From: a virus
Direction: 5' to 3' (one strand)
Virus record (IMG/VR): IMGVR_UViG_3300029945_000032
Coordinates: 1-35,622 of that record
DNA: 35,622 nucleotides
Part shown: piece after piece, positions 15,465 through 23,088 of the stretch
Numbering within the stretch: the first letter of the stretch is position 1
Layout of the letters: every line of letters starts with the position of its first letter
Program-made: the position numbers and the translations under genes
The notes under the pieces: model-generated
What the model was told of the DNA's origin: nothing
Database searches by the model: none
The model's input: the letters and a program-made list of their open reading frames with translations, nothing else

Positions 15465-16103
15465 TCAGTCCCTCTGGTTTGGGAGATCGATGGCGATGTT
15501 ATGGTCGGCGGCAAATTCGAAATAACCAACTCTTCGCAGCACTTCTGGTCGATGGTTCAGTTGCGCTTTTGACAGGACTCGTGTCCAGGTGTCCTCATGT
15601 GCGGAAGTGGAAAAATTCTCCGCCCGATATACATGCGCGTGACGCAACCAATAATGCACCACGCTGGGCAACGTCGCGCCCTGACGCAGAATAGCCGAAA
15701 AATCCATCGGCTCTGGTGCGACAAAGGCGCCGATCTCGATCCGTCGCAGTCGCCACCGCTGCTCGCGGCGATCGCAGATCAAGGACAGATAGCGACTATC
15801 GGGCAATACTTTGGCCTTAACGACCCGCGATACGTAACGGCGATTGCGCTTTCGACTGAACAACGTGTCATCGTCGGGTTTGATCGGGCGTGTTTTGACC
15901 ACCGTGGTTTGACCGATCACCCGGTCCATGTTCACCACCACGCCGAGATGGTCGCGAAGCTCGCGCGCTTCGGACAGATCGGCGCGCTGCCATGCTTCGC
16001 TGACCAGTCCTTGCAGCCCGTCGGGCACATTGGATGTCGCATCGAGAAGCAAATCAGGTTTACTGATGGCGGGAACTTTCCTGCTATGATCAGACTCCAG
16101 CAT
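15465..16103 (-). CDS. Hypothetical protein
   Basis: 212 residues from ATG 16103 (CGGAGTCTGTCAA upstream); the ATG at 16157 lacks a ribosome site. Contains a basic central region (FSRKRNRRYVSRVVKAKVL, RREQRWRLRRIEIG) and TLPSVVHYWLRHAHVYRAE. The many arginines suggest nucleic-acid contact, but no known domain is visible. First gene of a two-gene minus operon. Confidence 0.7.
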   Translation of the reverse strand: MLESDHSRKVPAISKPDLLLDATSNVPDGLQGLVSEAWQRADLSEARELRDHLGVVVNMDRVIGQTTVVKTRPIKPDDDTLFSRKRNRRYVSRVVKAKVLPDSRYLSLICDRREQRWRLRRIEIGAFVAPEPMDFSAILRQGATLPSVVHYWLRHAHVYRAENFSTSAHEDTWTRVLSKAQLNHRPEVLRRVGYFEFAADHNIAIDLPNQRD

Positions 16104-16157
16104 TTGACAGACTCCGAATTTGCAATCGGACGCTAGCAGAATTTCTCCATTGTGCAA

Positions 16158-16342
16158 GATGAAATTTTACATCGTGTCGATAGCAGAGCTATAAGCCAGC
16201 CACAGACGGTGACGCCGTCCGTGGGCTAATCACGCAGAATTCCAGCAGAATCGCTCTACGCCCCGTCCAGGACCGCTGACGAGGCCATAAAGATAAAAGC
16301 GCCCGCCTCGATCAAAACGTGCAAGCAACACGATGGGATCAG
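16158..16342. other. Intergenic region with hairpin and possible 33-residue ORF
   Basis: Minus-strand hairpin 16200-16224 (10-bp stem with one G-U, loop of 5) lies downstream of the intein-bearing gene but has no T run. A minus frame 16331-16230 (GTG start, no ribosome site) gives VLLARFDRGGRFYLYGLVSG then a short tail; it reads like protein but is unsupported otherwise. Confidence 0.35.
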
Positions 16343-17704
16343 TCACTGCCGTGGCAGTCCCGGCGGGATTTGCACGGATGGAGCGTAGAAATTGCGGGTT
16401 GCATCAAACGGCGTCGAAGCGGTACGGTTGGAATTCACGAAGGCGATGATGCCGACGGTCGCGGCAACGACCACAGCGGCGATTGAGAGCAGCGTGGTGG
16501 TAGACGCTTGGCTATGACGATCCGCCCCTTGCATGCGGTCCATGCGCGAGGCGAGGTCGCTGATTTTATCAGTCGTGCTGTTGATCATCGTCACAACCTC
16601 GGTGCGCTGGATCATATTACTGGACAGATCGTTTAGCGATTGGCGGAACTCGTTGACCGTATTATGCATGGCGAAGCCACCGGCAATGTAGGTTTTGGTG
16701 GAGGTGGATAGCTGGGCGATAACTCCGTTGCCGACCAGATCAACAGATTTAACAAAGGTCTCGCGATGATTACCGTTGATCGGGCGACCGTCCCAAACGC
16801 CATCAGATTTAACCAACAATCTCGGTGGCCGAATTGAACCTGATTCCCAGGATGTATCGATTGTCCATAGCTCAGCAGGCCGCATCACCTGATCGTCGAT
16901 CTGTAAATCACTGGTTTGAACCCAGCGCCACTCGGCTCTTGATGTGGAAAGTTTAGGCAACACCAACCAAGGATGATGCCCATTGCAACGCACGGAGCCA
17001 TGGCAGGTAGCAACCTCGAACAGCTTATCTTCCGCTAAGCTGTTTGCGGTCACAAAGGATTTTCGCAACCGACGACCACGACGCGTCACACTTTCTTCAT
17101 CGAAACCGATCAGAACGTCGCCAACAACAAGTTCACCGGCGGGTCGCCACACCAGATCGGCGCATAAAACAGGGGTGCTGGCTTCCACACAATCGAAGCG
17201 TTTTTCGACGGCTTGTTCGGCTTTCCGCACCGCTTCGTTCGAAGCGGTCAGGGCGATGCTTAGTGAATCGGTGGCCGCCTTGGAAATCTGCTCGTTGAAT
17301 TCCTTGGCCAGTCTGAACCGATCATCCACCGACCGAAAGCCATTCGTCATCACCTCTCGAAGGACTTGATTGGCCAGCAGCGAAGATTCATTTCCAGCCT
17401 TCGCCATTGTCTCGGTCGCGATTTTATTGTAATCAAAGCGCTCTCTGATAAACGCTGTGGTGAGGTCTTGACGTTCCTGGAGCCGCCGATCGATCTCATC
17501 GATGATGGCCCGTCTCGCCTCGTCGATTTGGCCCATCCGTCGTTCCAGCGTATCAACACGCTCATGGAACGAATGCAGATCATGCGCTTTTAATTCCTTG
17601 AGGGCTTCCAAACGTGTGTCGAGATAGACTCGCAAGGAATTCACCGTCCAGGTTGCGTCGATTGTAGCACTGGTATCGTTCAGCGCCGGATTGGGCTCGA
17701 TCAT
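16343..17704 (-). CDS. Coiled-coil membrane protein interrupted by a mini-intein
   Basis: 453-residue precursor; extein 276 residues. Residues 20-171 form a long coiled coil (LRVYLDTRLEALKELKAHDL, AVRKAEQAVEKRFD). The intein (172-348) interrupts the conserved string RFD|TVNEFRQSL, a motif I recall in many phage coiled-coil proteins with a C-terminal membrane anchor. After it come more coiled coil (TDKISDLASRMDRMQG), one membrane helix (about 403-424) and a short tail. Likely a virion or lysis-related membrane protein; function unknown. It starts 11 nt after the stop of the 17716 gene and is cotranscribed with it. Confidence 0.82.
   Translation of the reverse strand: MIEPNPALNDTSATIDATWTVNSLRVYLDTRLEALKELKAHDLHSFHERVDTLERRMGQIDEARRAIIDEIDRRLQERQDLTTAFIRERFDYNKIATETMAKAGNESSLLANQVLREVMTNGFRSVDDRFRLAKEFNEQISKAATDSLSIALTASNEAVRKAEQAVEKRFDCVEASTPVLCADLVWRPAGELVVGDVLIGFDEESVTRRGRRLRKSFVTANSLAEDKLFEVATCHGSVRCNGHHPWLVLPKLSTSRAEWRWVQTSDLQIDDQVMRPAELWTIDTSWESGSIRPPRLLVKSDGVWDGRPINGNHRETFVKSVDLVGNGVIAQLSTSTKTYIAGGFAMHNTVNEFRQSLNDLSSNMIQRTEVVTMINSTTDKISDLASRMDRMQGADRHSQASTTTLLSIAAVVVAATVGIIAFVNSNRTASTPFDATRNFYAPSVQIPPGLPRQ
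16661..17191 (-). mobile_element. Mini-intein (177 residues)
   Basis: Residues 172-348 of the precursor. Block A starts CVEASTPVL with Cys1; block B has GSVRCNGHHPWLV; block G is KTYIAGGFAMHN, with penultimate His, terminal Asn and +1 Thr. No LAGLIDADG motif is present; IDTSWESGSI lies where a homing endonuclease normally begins, like a deletion scar. The splicing residues look intact, so splicing is expected but homing is not. Confidence 0.88.
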
Positions 17705-17715
17705 TTCGATTCAGC

Positions 17716-18618
17716 CTAAACGTTATCGTCTGGCATGACGATCCCCCGGCGCTTGGTGCGGCTAACCGCGCTCTTGTGTAACGCCCGCGCGCCGGGCGTG
17801 CCGGAGGCCATGAGGGCGTTCCAGCCCTGGGTGGTGGGATTGACCGGGAAGACGCCGATATAGCCGCCCAGCAGCAACTCAAACGGTTTACGGATCAGAT
17901 TACAATGATCAAACTGGGTCGAATTCGGTGTACGGAACCCCTCGAACCATGCAGGATAGACGAAATCAGACACCAGGATGCCGTTAATCTCATAGCCGAA
18001 CGAGTCGTCTTCGCAGGCATCAGCCACTTCGGTGGCGTAAAGTGTACCGGTGGTGTCAGTGAGTTGATTAAACACAGTATTATTACAGTAGGGATCGACT
18101 AATAATTCCATGAGTTCGTGCGACACGGTAACCGTCCAAGACAAACCGTAATGAATATCGTCCTTGGCGAACACCCGGCCGAGTGGTGTGCCGGTGGCGG
18201 TGATATCGTGGTAACCGAGGGCGCCTGCTTGATCGCTGGTGTCCATGATCGCGATCACCCAGGCATCGGAGGCGGGGACGGCATTCGTCGGCACTGCAAC
18301 AAGGCTGGCGGCGATTTTCCAGACCGGCGTAAAGTCGCGATCGAGTTGAATTTGCAGCACCGCGACCAGGGCCGCGATTTGTGCATCGGTTACCATGGTG
18401 CTGTGATTGATAAACGCCACGGTCGGCCCAGTGATCCGGGTCTTGGTCGAAAGTGTGTTGACTGGGAGTGCGGCCACGATGGCAGCGGGTGCGGTCACCA
18501 CTGGTGCACTGACAGTTGGTGACGTTATTACCTGGGCAAAAGGGTTCACTGGCGCGCCGGTCGGCAGGCCGGTAAGACAGTCCACGAATTTGTCGAACAT
18601 CGATTTTAAGGATGACAT
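17716..18618 (-). CDS. Putative zinc metallopeptidase-like virion protein
   Basis: 300 residues from ATG 18618 (AGGGGC upstream; a second ATG 15 nt earlier is possible). After an Ala/Thr/Val-rich N-terminal region (25-60), the core has VTVSHELMELLVDPY (163-177), an HExxE-type metal-binding helix, then TEVADACEDDSFGYEI and VSDFVYPAWFEG. This arrangement matches a family of uncharacterised phage and bacterial proteins with SHExxE...DP and EVCDxxEDDSY motifs. Whether it is catalytic is unknown. First gene of a late operon with the intein-containing coiled-coil protein. Confidence 0.75.
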   Translation of the reverse strand: MSSLKSMFDKFVDCLTGLPTGAPVNPFAQVITSPTVSAPVVTAPAAIVAALPVNTLSTKTRITGPTVAFINHSTMVTDAQIAALVAVLQIQLDRDFTPVWKIAASLVAVPTNAVPASDAWVIAIMDTSDQAGALGYHDITATGTPLGRVFAKDDIHYGLSWTVTVSHELMELLVDPYCNNTVFNQLTDTTGTLYATEVADACEDDSFGYEINGILVSDFVYPAWFEGFRTPNSTQFDHCNLIRKPFELLLGGYIGVFPVNPTTQGWNALMASGTPGARALHKSAVSRTKRRGIVMPDDNV

Positions 18619-18642
18619 GAAAGCCCCTGACATTGGTGTCCG

Positions 18643-18650
18643 GTATTTAG
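18643..18650 (-). promoter_or_regulatory. Late-type promoter CTAAATAC
   Basis: CTAAATAC on the minus strand, 24 nt before ATG 18618; mirror of the plus copy at 18688. Confidence 0.65.
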
Positions 18651-18687
18651 GCCGACCAAAATCACCGGGCTGAGTTCATCGCCGCCT

Positions 18688-18695
18688 CTAAATAC
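18688..18695 (+). promoter_or_regulatory. Late-type motif CTAAATAC, 4 nt before ATG
   Basis: CTAAATAC, then TTTG, then ATG 18700. No ribosome site is possible in the gap. Confidence 0.55.
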
Positions 18696-18699
18696 TTTG

Positions 18700-19002
18700 A
18701 TGAGCAGCCATTTTCTCTATGTTATCGCACCCAAGGCCGGGATTGCGCCGTGCAAGATCGGCATCAGCAAGGACCCGGATCGCCGCGTCAAGCAACTCCA
18801 GACCGGATTTCCTGAGCGGCTGATGGTGCATTACCGCGAGCCGGTCCCGCCAGACCGCGCCCGTTTTTATGAGCGCCAGCTTCTGCGTGAGATGAATCAC
18901 CTGCGAACCCATGGGGAATGGCTGGACCTTTCGGTGGAGACCGCGATCCAGATCATGCAATGGGTGCTGATCCATTATGCCGATGCTCCGGTTCCAGTGT
19001 GA
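18700..19002 (+). CDS. GIY-YIG-like protein (T5orf172/Mug113 type)
   Basis: 100 residues. FLYVIAPKAGIAPCKIGISKDPDRRVKQLQTGFPERL is the compact GIY-YIG-related pattern of the T5orf172/Mug113 group (YVI, KIG, DPxxRxxxLQTG), with Arg in RRVKQL and Glu in FYERQLLREM as candidate catalytic residues. These are usually small nucleases in phages. It starts 4 nt after a late-type motif and lacks a ribosome site. No partner DNA-binding domain is attached, so it may act with another protein or be a free-standing nicking or repair nuclease. Confidence 0.82.
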   Translation: MSSHFLYVIAPKAGIAPCKIGISKDPDRRVKQLQTGFPERLMVHYREPVPPDRARFYERQLLREMNHLRTHGEWLDLSVETAIQIMQWVLIHYADAPVPV

Positions 19003-19033
19003 TGGACCGAAAGGTAATGATGGTTTAGACTTG

Positions 19034-19054
19034 CTGGTTGAGGAGGCCAACCAG
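19034..19054 (+). promoter_or_regulatory. Ribosome site inside a hairpin loop
   Basis: CTGGTTG (19034-19040) pairs with CAACCAG (19048-19054); the loop AGGAGGC holds the Shine-Dalgarno sequence of ATG 19056. Confidence 0.6.
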
Positions 19055-19055
19055 T

Positions 19056-19325
19056 ATGTTCTGGACGCTAACCTGGAGTTGCTTTATGCCTCTTGTATTA
19101 GGTGCTGCCGTGCGAATCTACGCGGATGACGATAGTTTCGATGAAGGGGCGGTATGCCAAATTTCTGACTGTTACATCGACGTCGAATTTTATGATTGGC
19201 AGCAACGCTGGCCGACCGGCGCGTTGCGGCAGCTTCTCACATGGCCCGATCAGCGCCAAGTGTTGTGCCCATCTACCGATGGCGAGGTGATCCGGACTTT
19301 TTTGAGTCATCGGCGGATCGGATAG
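19056..19325 (+). CDS. Small hypothetical protein with hydrophobic N-terminus
   Basis: 89 residues from ATG 19056, chosen because AGGAGG lies 9 nt upstream. The N-terminus MFWTLTWSCFMPLVLGAAVR is hydrophobic, perhaps a signal or anchor, followed by an acidic part (YADDDSFDEGAVCQISDCY) and EFYDWQQRWPTGALRQLLTW. If translation instead starts at M11, the protein is soluble. No family recognised. The ribosome site lies in a hairpin loop. Confidence 0.6.
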   Translation: MFWTLTWSCFMPLVLGAAVRIYADDDSFDEGAVCQISDCYIDVEFYDWQQRWPTGALRQLLTWPDQRQVLCPSTDGEVIRTFLSHRRIG

Positions 19326-19353
19326 AGTGCTTTACGATAAGTGCGGCAGAAAG

Positions 19354-19376
19354 CCCCGAGGTCTTTAGCCTCGGGG
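19354..19376 (-). terminator. Hairpin between convergent genes
   Basis: 8-bp stem CCCCGAGG/CCTCGGGG with a 7-nt loop. On the minus strand it is followed by CTTTCTG; on the plus strand by no T run. Probably ends the minus operon finishing at 19515, possibly bidirectional. Confidence 0.5.
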
Positions 19377-19514
19377 ATGAATGCCGCTTATTGAAACATA
19401 TTGCACTCAAATAATAACTCGTGCTAATCTTGGAATTCGCGGCACGGGAGGATTATGAACACACAGTGATCGCGATTGGTGCCATTCGAAATCGAACGCC
19501 GCGTTAAGCGGCAA

Positions 19515-19835
19515 TCAACTCCACGATAAGCGAAACAGGCATGCGTCAGAATTATCGAAAAATTCGATCATCAGCCCGGCGAATACGAAGTCACGGGTTT
19601 GGATCGCTTCGAGGCTGTAGCGTCCGAACACCTGATAGCCGAATTGGTTGTTGCCGTCTTCGTGCAACCAATTGCGGATCGCCAAAATTGGCAGCGTGGA
19701 ATGTAACGGCAGAAATACGTCCAGTGGTGATTCATGCCGGATGAAGCCATGAACATTGAAATCCAAGGCGGCGCGCGGCTCAACGAGGCCGCGATGCGCC
19801 AGCCGCCAGTTGATCGGTACATCATGCGTCAACAT
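19515..19835 (-). CDS. Hypothetical protein
   Basis: 106 residues. Starts 16 nt after the stop of the gene at 19851 on the same strand. Reads like a small beta-rich protein (ALDFNVHGFIRHESPLDVFL, LPILAIRNWLHEDGNNQFGY, RDFVFAGLMIEFFDNSDACL). No clear ribosome site and no family recognised; position suggests cotranscription with the conserved virion-type gene. Confidence 0.65.
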   Translation of the reverse strand: MLTHDVPINWRLAHRGLVEPRAALDFNVHGFIRHESPLDVFLPLHSTLPILAIRNWLHEDGNNQFGYQVFGRYSLEAIQTRDFVFAGLMIEFFDNSDACLFRLSWS

Positions 19836-19850
19836 GACCGGGCGCTTTTG

Positions 19851-20582
19851 TTAGAAGGCGAGCAACAACGCTCGGGTATCGTGGTCTGAGTGCACCAGCA
19901 GATTATCCCCGAGCATAGCGGCGTGCCAGTTTTCACCAAGAATGCGAGCGATGCGATTGGTTTTTGCAATGCTGCGGAGGGTCATTTGCAGCGGTCCGCC
20001 ATGTTCAGCCAGCAGTTTGCGCCCACGGCCAAAGCCGAGAATTTGTAAAACAAGTTTCTCTCCATTGCCTTCGATCAGCAGGATATCGCCATCAACCTCG
20101 GCACGCCGTAAGCCGGTGGTGCCCAGAAATTCCATAATATCCCGCTGCTGTCCGGTCTGTTTTAACTGTTTCAGCATCTTGGTCAAGCGATCTTCTGAAA
20201 ACGGCACCAGACTTTTGAACTTACGAACCCGCATGGCCCATTCATCGATACTTGCCAATGCAATCATTTCATGCAGCATCGCAGCAACATTCTCGGCGAG
20301 GCGATCATTGTTCATAAATTCGACGAAGACCATGAAATACCCGTGCTGATCGGGCGCGGGTGACACCTCAGTGCCGAGCAACGGCAGGGCGGATTTCTGC
20401 ACGAAACGATTGAGATCATTCGCGGCATTTTCATCCTGCACGTAAAACCCGATGACAATGGCCTGCGATTTGTCGATCCGGGATTCATATTCGTCCACCG
20501 AAATCATTGGCAGTACCAAATCAGCCAGATCACCCTCGCGTAGCCCCTCTCTGAGAGGGGCTTTTGTCTTCGTCATCGTCAT
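19851..20582 (-). CDS. Conserved T4-like phage protein, probably structural
   Basis: 243 residues from ATG 20582 (TCAGGAGAACGCG upstream and a late motif 16 nt before). Contains DLADLVLPMISVDEYESRID, AIVIGFYVQDENAANDLNRF and SPAPDQHGYFMVFVEF, a combination I recall in a conserved uncharacterised protein of marine T4-like myoviruses. Mixed alpha/beta, no membrane segment, no catalytic motif. Lies directly downstream of another protein of the same conserved set, supporting a virion or assembly role. Name and role are from memory and uncertain. Confidence 0.7.
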   Translation of the reverse strand: MTMTKTKAPLREGLREGDLADLVLPMISVDEYESRIDKSQAIVIGFYVQDENAANDLNRFVQKSALPLLGTEVSPAPDQHGYFMVFVEFMNNDRLAENVAAMLHEMIALASIDEWAMRVRKFKSLVPFSEDRLTKMLKQLKQTGQQRDIMEFLGTTGLRRAEVDGDILLIEGNGEKLVLQILGFGRGRKLLAEHGGPLQMTLRSIAKTNRIARILGENWHAAMLGDNLLVHSDHDTRALLLAF

Positions 20583-20598
20583 CGCGTTCTCCTGAGGG

Positions 20599-20606
20599 TT
20601 ATTTAG
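20599..20606 (-). promoter_or_regulatory. Late-type promoter CTAAATAA
   Basis: CTAAATAA on the minus strand, 16 nt before ATG 20582, with AGGAG between. Confidence 0.6.
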
Positions 20607-20622
20607 GAACGGACATGACAAT

Positions 20623-21159
20623 TTAGCGGGGTGGGGGCTTGGCGTTGGGGTCCTCTGGGGGCGCCCCCGGTGCCGCTGGTGGCATATCCTCGGGCGACGG
20701 TTCATCCGGGTTTTGTTCATCGCTCTTATACTGCGATTCGTTGTCCAGACCAGAGTCCTTAGCAGTGGTCACATCATCTGGGTTGACCTCGTCGGCGTAG
20801 ATTTTCAGATCGTTCTCCTGATCCTGATCCAGCAGGCGACGCGGTATCGAGATGGTGATGAGCCAATCAGATTGTTTTGCAGTTTCGCCGCCCTTCCCGT
20901 CTTGCCGTTTCTCGCGATTATACTCGACCTCGACCCCGTGCTTTAACAGGCGAAGAGCGGCACGCGGATCGGGCATTTTGTTATACGGATACCGCAGCGA
21001 AAAGGTGGTCCAGTAACGCCGCACCACCGGCCCATCGACCACCTCGCCGGTGAGCCAGTTGGCGAACGAATACACATCCAACCCGTCGAGAACGTTTTCC
21101 ATGGAAATGAGTATGTCGAGCAAATGATCCGAATCGGCAATTAGTTCAAGGTCAATCAT
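20623..21159 (-). CDS. Conserved T4-like phage protein of unknown role
   Basis: 178 residues from ATG 21159; the ATG 6 nt upstream lies inside the promoter motif and is less likely. N-terminal helical part (HLLDILISMENVLDGLDVYS), then FANWLTGEVVDGPVVRRYWTT and MPDPRAALRLLKHGVEVEY, followed by IPRRLLDQDQENDLKIYADE and an acidic, proline-rich disordered tail (PPAAPGAPPEDPNAKPPPR). The pattern of ExVxGPxVxRYW followed by MPDPxxALRLL matches a conserved T4-like phage protein I recall but cannot name. Late motif 4 nt upstream. Confidence 0.7.
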   Translation of the reverse strand: MIDLELIADSDHLLDILISMENVLDGLDVYSFANWLTGEVVDGPVVRRYWTTFSLRYPYNKMPDPRAALRLLKHGVEVEYNREKRQDGKGGETAKQSDWLITISIPRRLLDQDQENDLKIYADEVNPDDVTTAKDSGLDNESQYKSDEQNPDEPSPEDMPPAAPGAPPEDPNAKPPPR

Positions 21160-21163
21160 AATC

Positions 21164-21171
21164 ATATTTAG
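21164..21171 (-). promoter_or_regulatory. Late-type motif CTAAATAT, 4 nt before ATG
   Basis: CTAAATAT, then GATT, then ATG 21159 on the minus strand. Confidence 0.55.
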
Positions 21172-21182
21172 TCATTTGCGTG

Positions 21183-21719
21183 TCAGGCTGCTGGAAGTAA
21201 CGGCATCAGGCTCGCGGTTGGCACAAAAAACGCCGGAGGGCGTCCGCCATAACTCTCTAGCCAGCCGGGCATTTTCGCATCGCGCCCCTCAATATAACCA
21301 TGGACCACGAGAACAGGTGGATCGAGATCGAAATTCGCGGTGACATGGACAAAAAACTCATTGTCTTTGTCATTGGGGCGCACCAAGAGGTCATATGCGA
21401 CCTTGGATCGGGTGCGGACCTGGACGCAATCCAAGATGTCGGGCGCTTTAAATGTGTTTACCGATCCGCTCCAGGGTACCCCTAGGATATGGGCGACCGC
21501 CGCTTCGCCCAGTGCGCCGAGAAAATGAATCCGAAACCCATTGCCACGGAACCCATGTTTATCCGGCCGGTGGGCCAGCACAGCCTCGTCCTGTCGCCGA
21601 TGGGCGATGTGACGGACCAGTTCCAATTCCGCATGTTCGATCACCCCTCGAACCGCGCCATCGGGTGTTGTGAAATCAATCGCCGTGGCGTGATCGAGCG
21701 GGCTTAAATTGTCTGTCAT
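21183..21719 (-). CDS. PD-(D/E)XK nuclease-like protein
   Basis: 178 residues, ATG 21719 with TTAGGTG upstream. FLGALGEAAVAHILGVPW (about 65-82) is the first helix with Glu, APDIL (about 92-96) supplies the PD, and CVQVRTRSKVAYDLLVRPND follows as the second strand, where the usual E-x-K is Q-x-R. This is the form of a phage protein group related to PD-(D/E)XK nucleases. The altered active site leaves activity uncertain. A late motif lies 26 nt upstream, divergent from the deaminase gene. Confidence 0.75.
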   Translation of the reverse strand: MTDNLSPLDHATAIDFTTPDGAVRGVIEHAELELVRHIAHRRQDEAVLAHRPDKHGFRGNGFRIHFLGALGEAAVAHILGVPWSGSVNTFKAPDILDCVQVRTRSKVAYDLLVRPNDKDNEFFVHVTANFDLDPPVLVVHGYIEGRDAKMPGWLESYGGRPPAFFVPTASLMPLLPAA

Positions 21720-21745
21720 TGGACACCTAACATTGAATACACCGA

Positions 21746-21753
21746 CGATTTAG
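21746..21753 (-). promoter_or_regulatory. Late-type promoter CTAAATCG
   Basis: CTAAATCG on the minus strand, 26 nt before ATG 21719; it is the left arm of a 10-bp perfect inverted repeat (21746-21755 with 21768-21777). Confidence 0.55.
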
Positions 21754-21769
21754 CCGACCAAACGGGAGG

Positions 21770-21777
21770 CTAAATCG
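21770..21777 (+). promoter_or_regulatory. Late-type motif CTAAATCG, 4 nt before ATG
   Basis: CTAAATCG, then TTTA, then ATG 21782; divergent partner of the motif at 21746. Confidence 0.5.
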
Positions 21778-21781
21778 TTTA

Positions 21782-22270
21782 ATGGACAACCTTGAAAATG
21801 AGCTTATCCCGCCGCAAGAGCGATCCTTGGCGCGGGACCATGTAATGCTGAATATCGCCCATGAGATCGCCCGATTGGGCACTTGTAAGCGGCGACAAGT
21901 TGGTGCGGTTGCGGTCGATCGCTATCACCGGGTCATGGCGATCGCCCATAACGGGCTGCCGAAGGATTACCCGCACTGTGCCGACTTCGCTTGTGGAGGC
22001 GCCTTCTACCCGAGCGGCACCCATCTAGAAGCTTGCGAAGCGATCCACGCAGAAGCCAATCTGCTGACGTTTGTGGCCGATATCATGCGAATTGACACGG
22101 TCTACCTGACCCATTCCCCGTGCCGTACCTGTATCAAGTCGCTGGCCAACACCAGTTGTCGGCGGCTAGTGTTTGCGGCCGAGTATCCGCATCCCGAGGC
22201 GCAGGAATATTGGTTGCGGATACCCGGCCGCTCGTGGGAACTGTTTAGCCGTCAATCACCTCAAAGATAA
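21782..22270 (+). CDS. dCMP/cytidine deaminase family protein
   Basis: 162 residues. Zinc-binding H89-A-E91 (EAIHAEANLL) and P-C114-R-T-C117 form the deaminase active site, with VGAVAVDRYHRVMAIAHNGLP as the first strands and CKRRQVGAVAV typical of ComE/dCMP deaminases. It would convert dCMP to dUMP for dTMP synthesis, or act on a related cytosine nucleotide; the insert CADFACGGAFYPSG may hold a second metal site, as in phage dCMP deaminases. It lies 4 nt after a late motif, odd for nucleotide metabolism, and overlaps the end of the convergent gene by 26 bp. Confidence 0.87.
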   Translation: MDNLENELIPPQERSLARDHVMLNIAHEIARLGTCKRRQVGAVAVDRYHRVMAIAHNGLPKDYPHCADFACGGAFYPSGTHLEACEAIHAEANLLTFVADIMRIDTVYLTHSPCRTCIKSLANTSCRRLVFAAEYPHPEAQEYWLRIPGRSWELFSRQSPQR

Positions 22271-22946
22271 TCGCCTCGGCAGCCTCGTCGGACAGGGGTT
22301 CGACGTGCGGGGGACGCTCGCCAGGACGGGGCTGGTCCTGCAACACCCGCGCCACGTCGGCCACGGTCACCACACGGCCGGACAGCCATGGTCCCGATAA
22401 GACCGCCTTCTGCGGGAATAAGCGATGCTGGATGGCTCTGATATCGTCGGTCAGAGCCATCGCGCGCGGGATGATCTGGTGCAGGTCCCATTCACTGAGC
22501 ACCGGCAGATTGGCCTTGATCTGTTCGATCGCCCGTTTGGTTTGTAGATAACGCTTATGCGACAGAGCGGCCTGCTCGTACGCGATCAGGTGCAGATATT
22601 CCGTGGCATCGTCAGGTTTGGAGGACAAGTGCGACAAGTGCTCCAGCCCGATCCATCGACGATCCATCGCCACCAGCTTGAAATAGGGCTGGTCAGGCCG
22701 AAAGCCAGCACTGTTGATCGCATCCATAAAGCGGCCACCAAAAGTGGTGGGTGCAATATCCCCCACATGAACGTTGCGATTACGCGTCATGACGATCGTA
22801 TCGCCGCGTCCTTCATAGCTGGTTGACTTTAGATAAATCATATTGTTTTCAATCTTCACGCGAAGATTTTTGCCATCGCGCTGAAAGAAATTGCGCATTG
22901 CTGAATCACTGATATTGAGGCGCGCGATCGGATCGCTGGATTTCAT
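22245..22946 (-). CDS. Hypothetical protein
   Basis: 233 residues from ATG 22946 (CGGAGGTACC upstream). Opens with MKSSDPIARLNISDSAMRNF, then a beta region (LRVKIENNMIYLKSTSYEGR, DTIVMTRNRNVHVGDI) and a helical C-terminal half (YEQAALSHKRYLQTKRAIEQ) ending acidic. No family recognised. Promoter motif TATAAATC precedes it, so late expression is likely; it converges with the deaminase gene. Confidence 0.8.
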   Translation of the reverse strand: MKSSDPIARLNISDSAMRNFFQRDGKNLRVKIENNMIYLKSTSYEGRGDTIVMTRNRNVHVGDIAPTTFGGRFMDAINSAGFRPDQPYFKLVAMDRRWIGLEHLSHLSSKPDDATEYLHLIAYEQAALSHKRYLQTKRAIEQIKANLPVLSEWDLHQIIPRAMALTDDIRAIQHRLFPQKAVLSGPWLSGRVVTVADVARVLQDQPRPGERPPHVEPLSDEAAEAIIFEVIDG

Positions 22947-22966
22947 TGCAAGGTACCTCCGACCAT

Positions 22967-22974
22967 GATTTATA
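22967..22974 (-). promoter_or_regulatory. Late-type promoter TATAAATC
   Basis: TATAAATC on the minus strand, 20 nt before ATG 22946 with GGAGGT between; the closest copy here to T4 TATAAATA. Confidence 0.6.
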
Positions 22975-23088
22975 CCAGGACGAAGGCGGCTGTCAACGTT
23001 CAGCAGGCACTCCACGACAGCCGTTCCACGGGACAAAACATCACAAATCAGATAGTCGTAGACGCGCTTGGAAGAGGGGCGTTCACAG

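Noticed and set aside
16200-16224. Hairpin as terminator of the intein-bearing gene
   Set aside because: Stem is good but no T run follows on the minus strand, so it is only noted as a structure.
19456-19470. GGAGG followed by ATG in the gap after 19325, suggesting a gene start
   Set aside because: The frame stops after four codons, and no frameshift partner of protein-like composition follows.
20542-20565. Perfect 9-bp hairpin followed by TTTT on the plus strand, terminator-like
   Set aside because: Lies inside the first codons of the minus-strand gene ending at 20582 and comes from the repeated LREG codons; no plus-strand gene reads into it.
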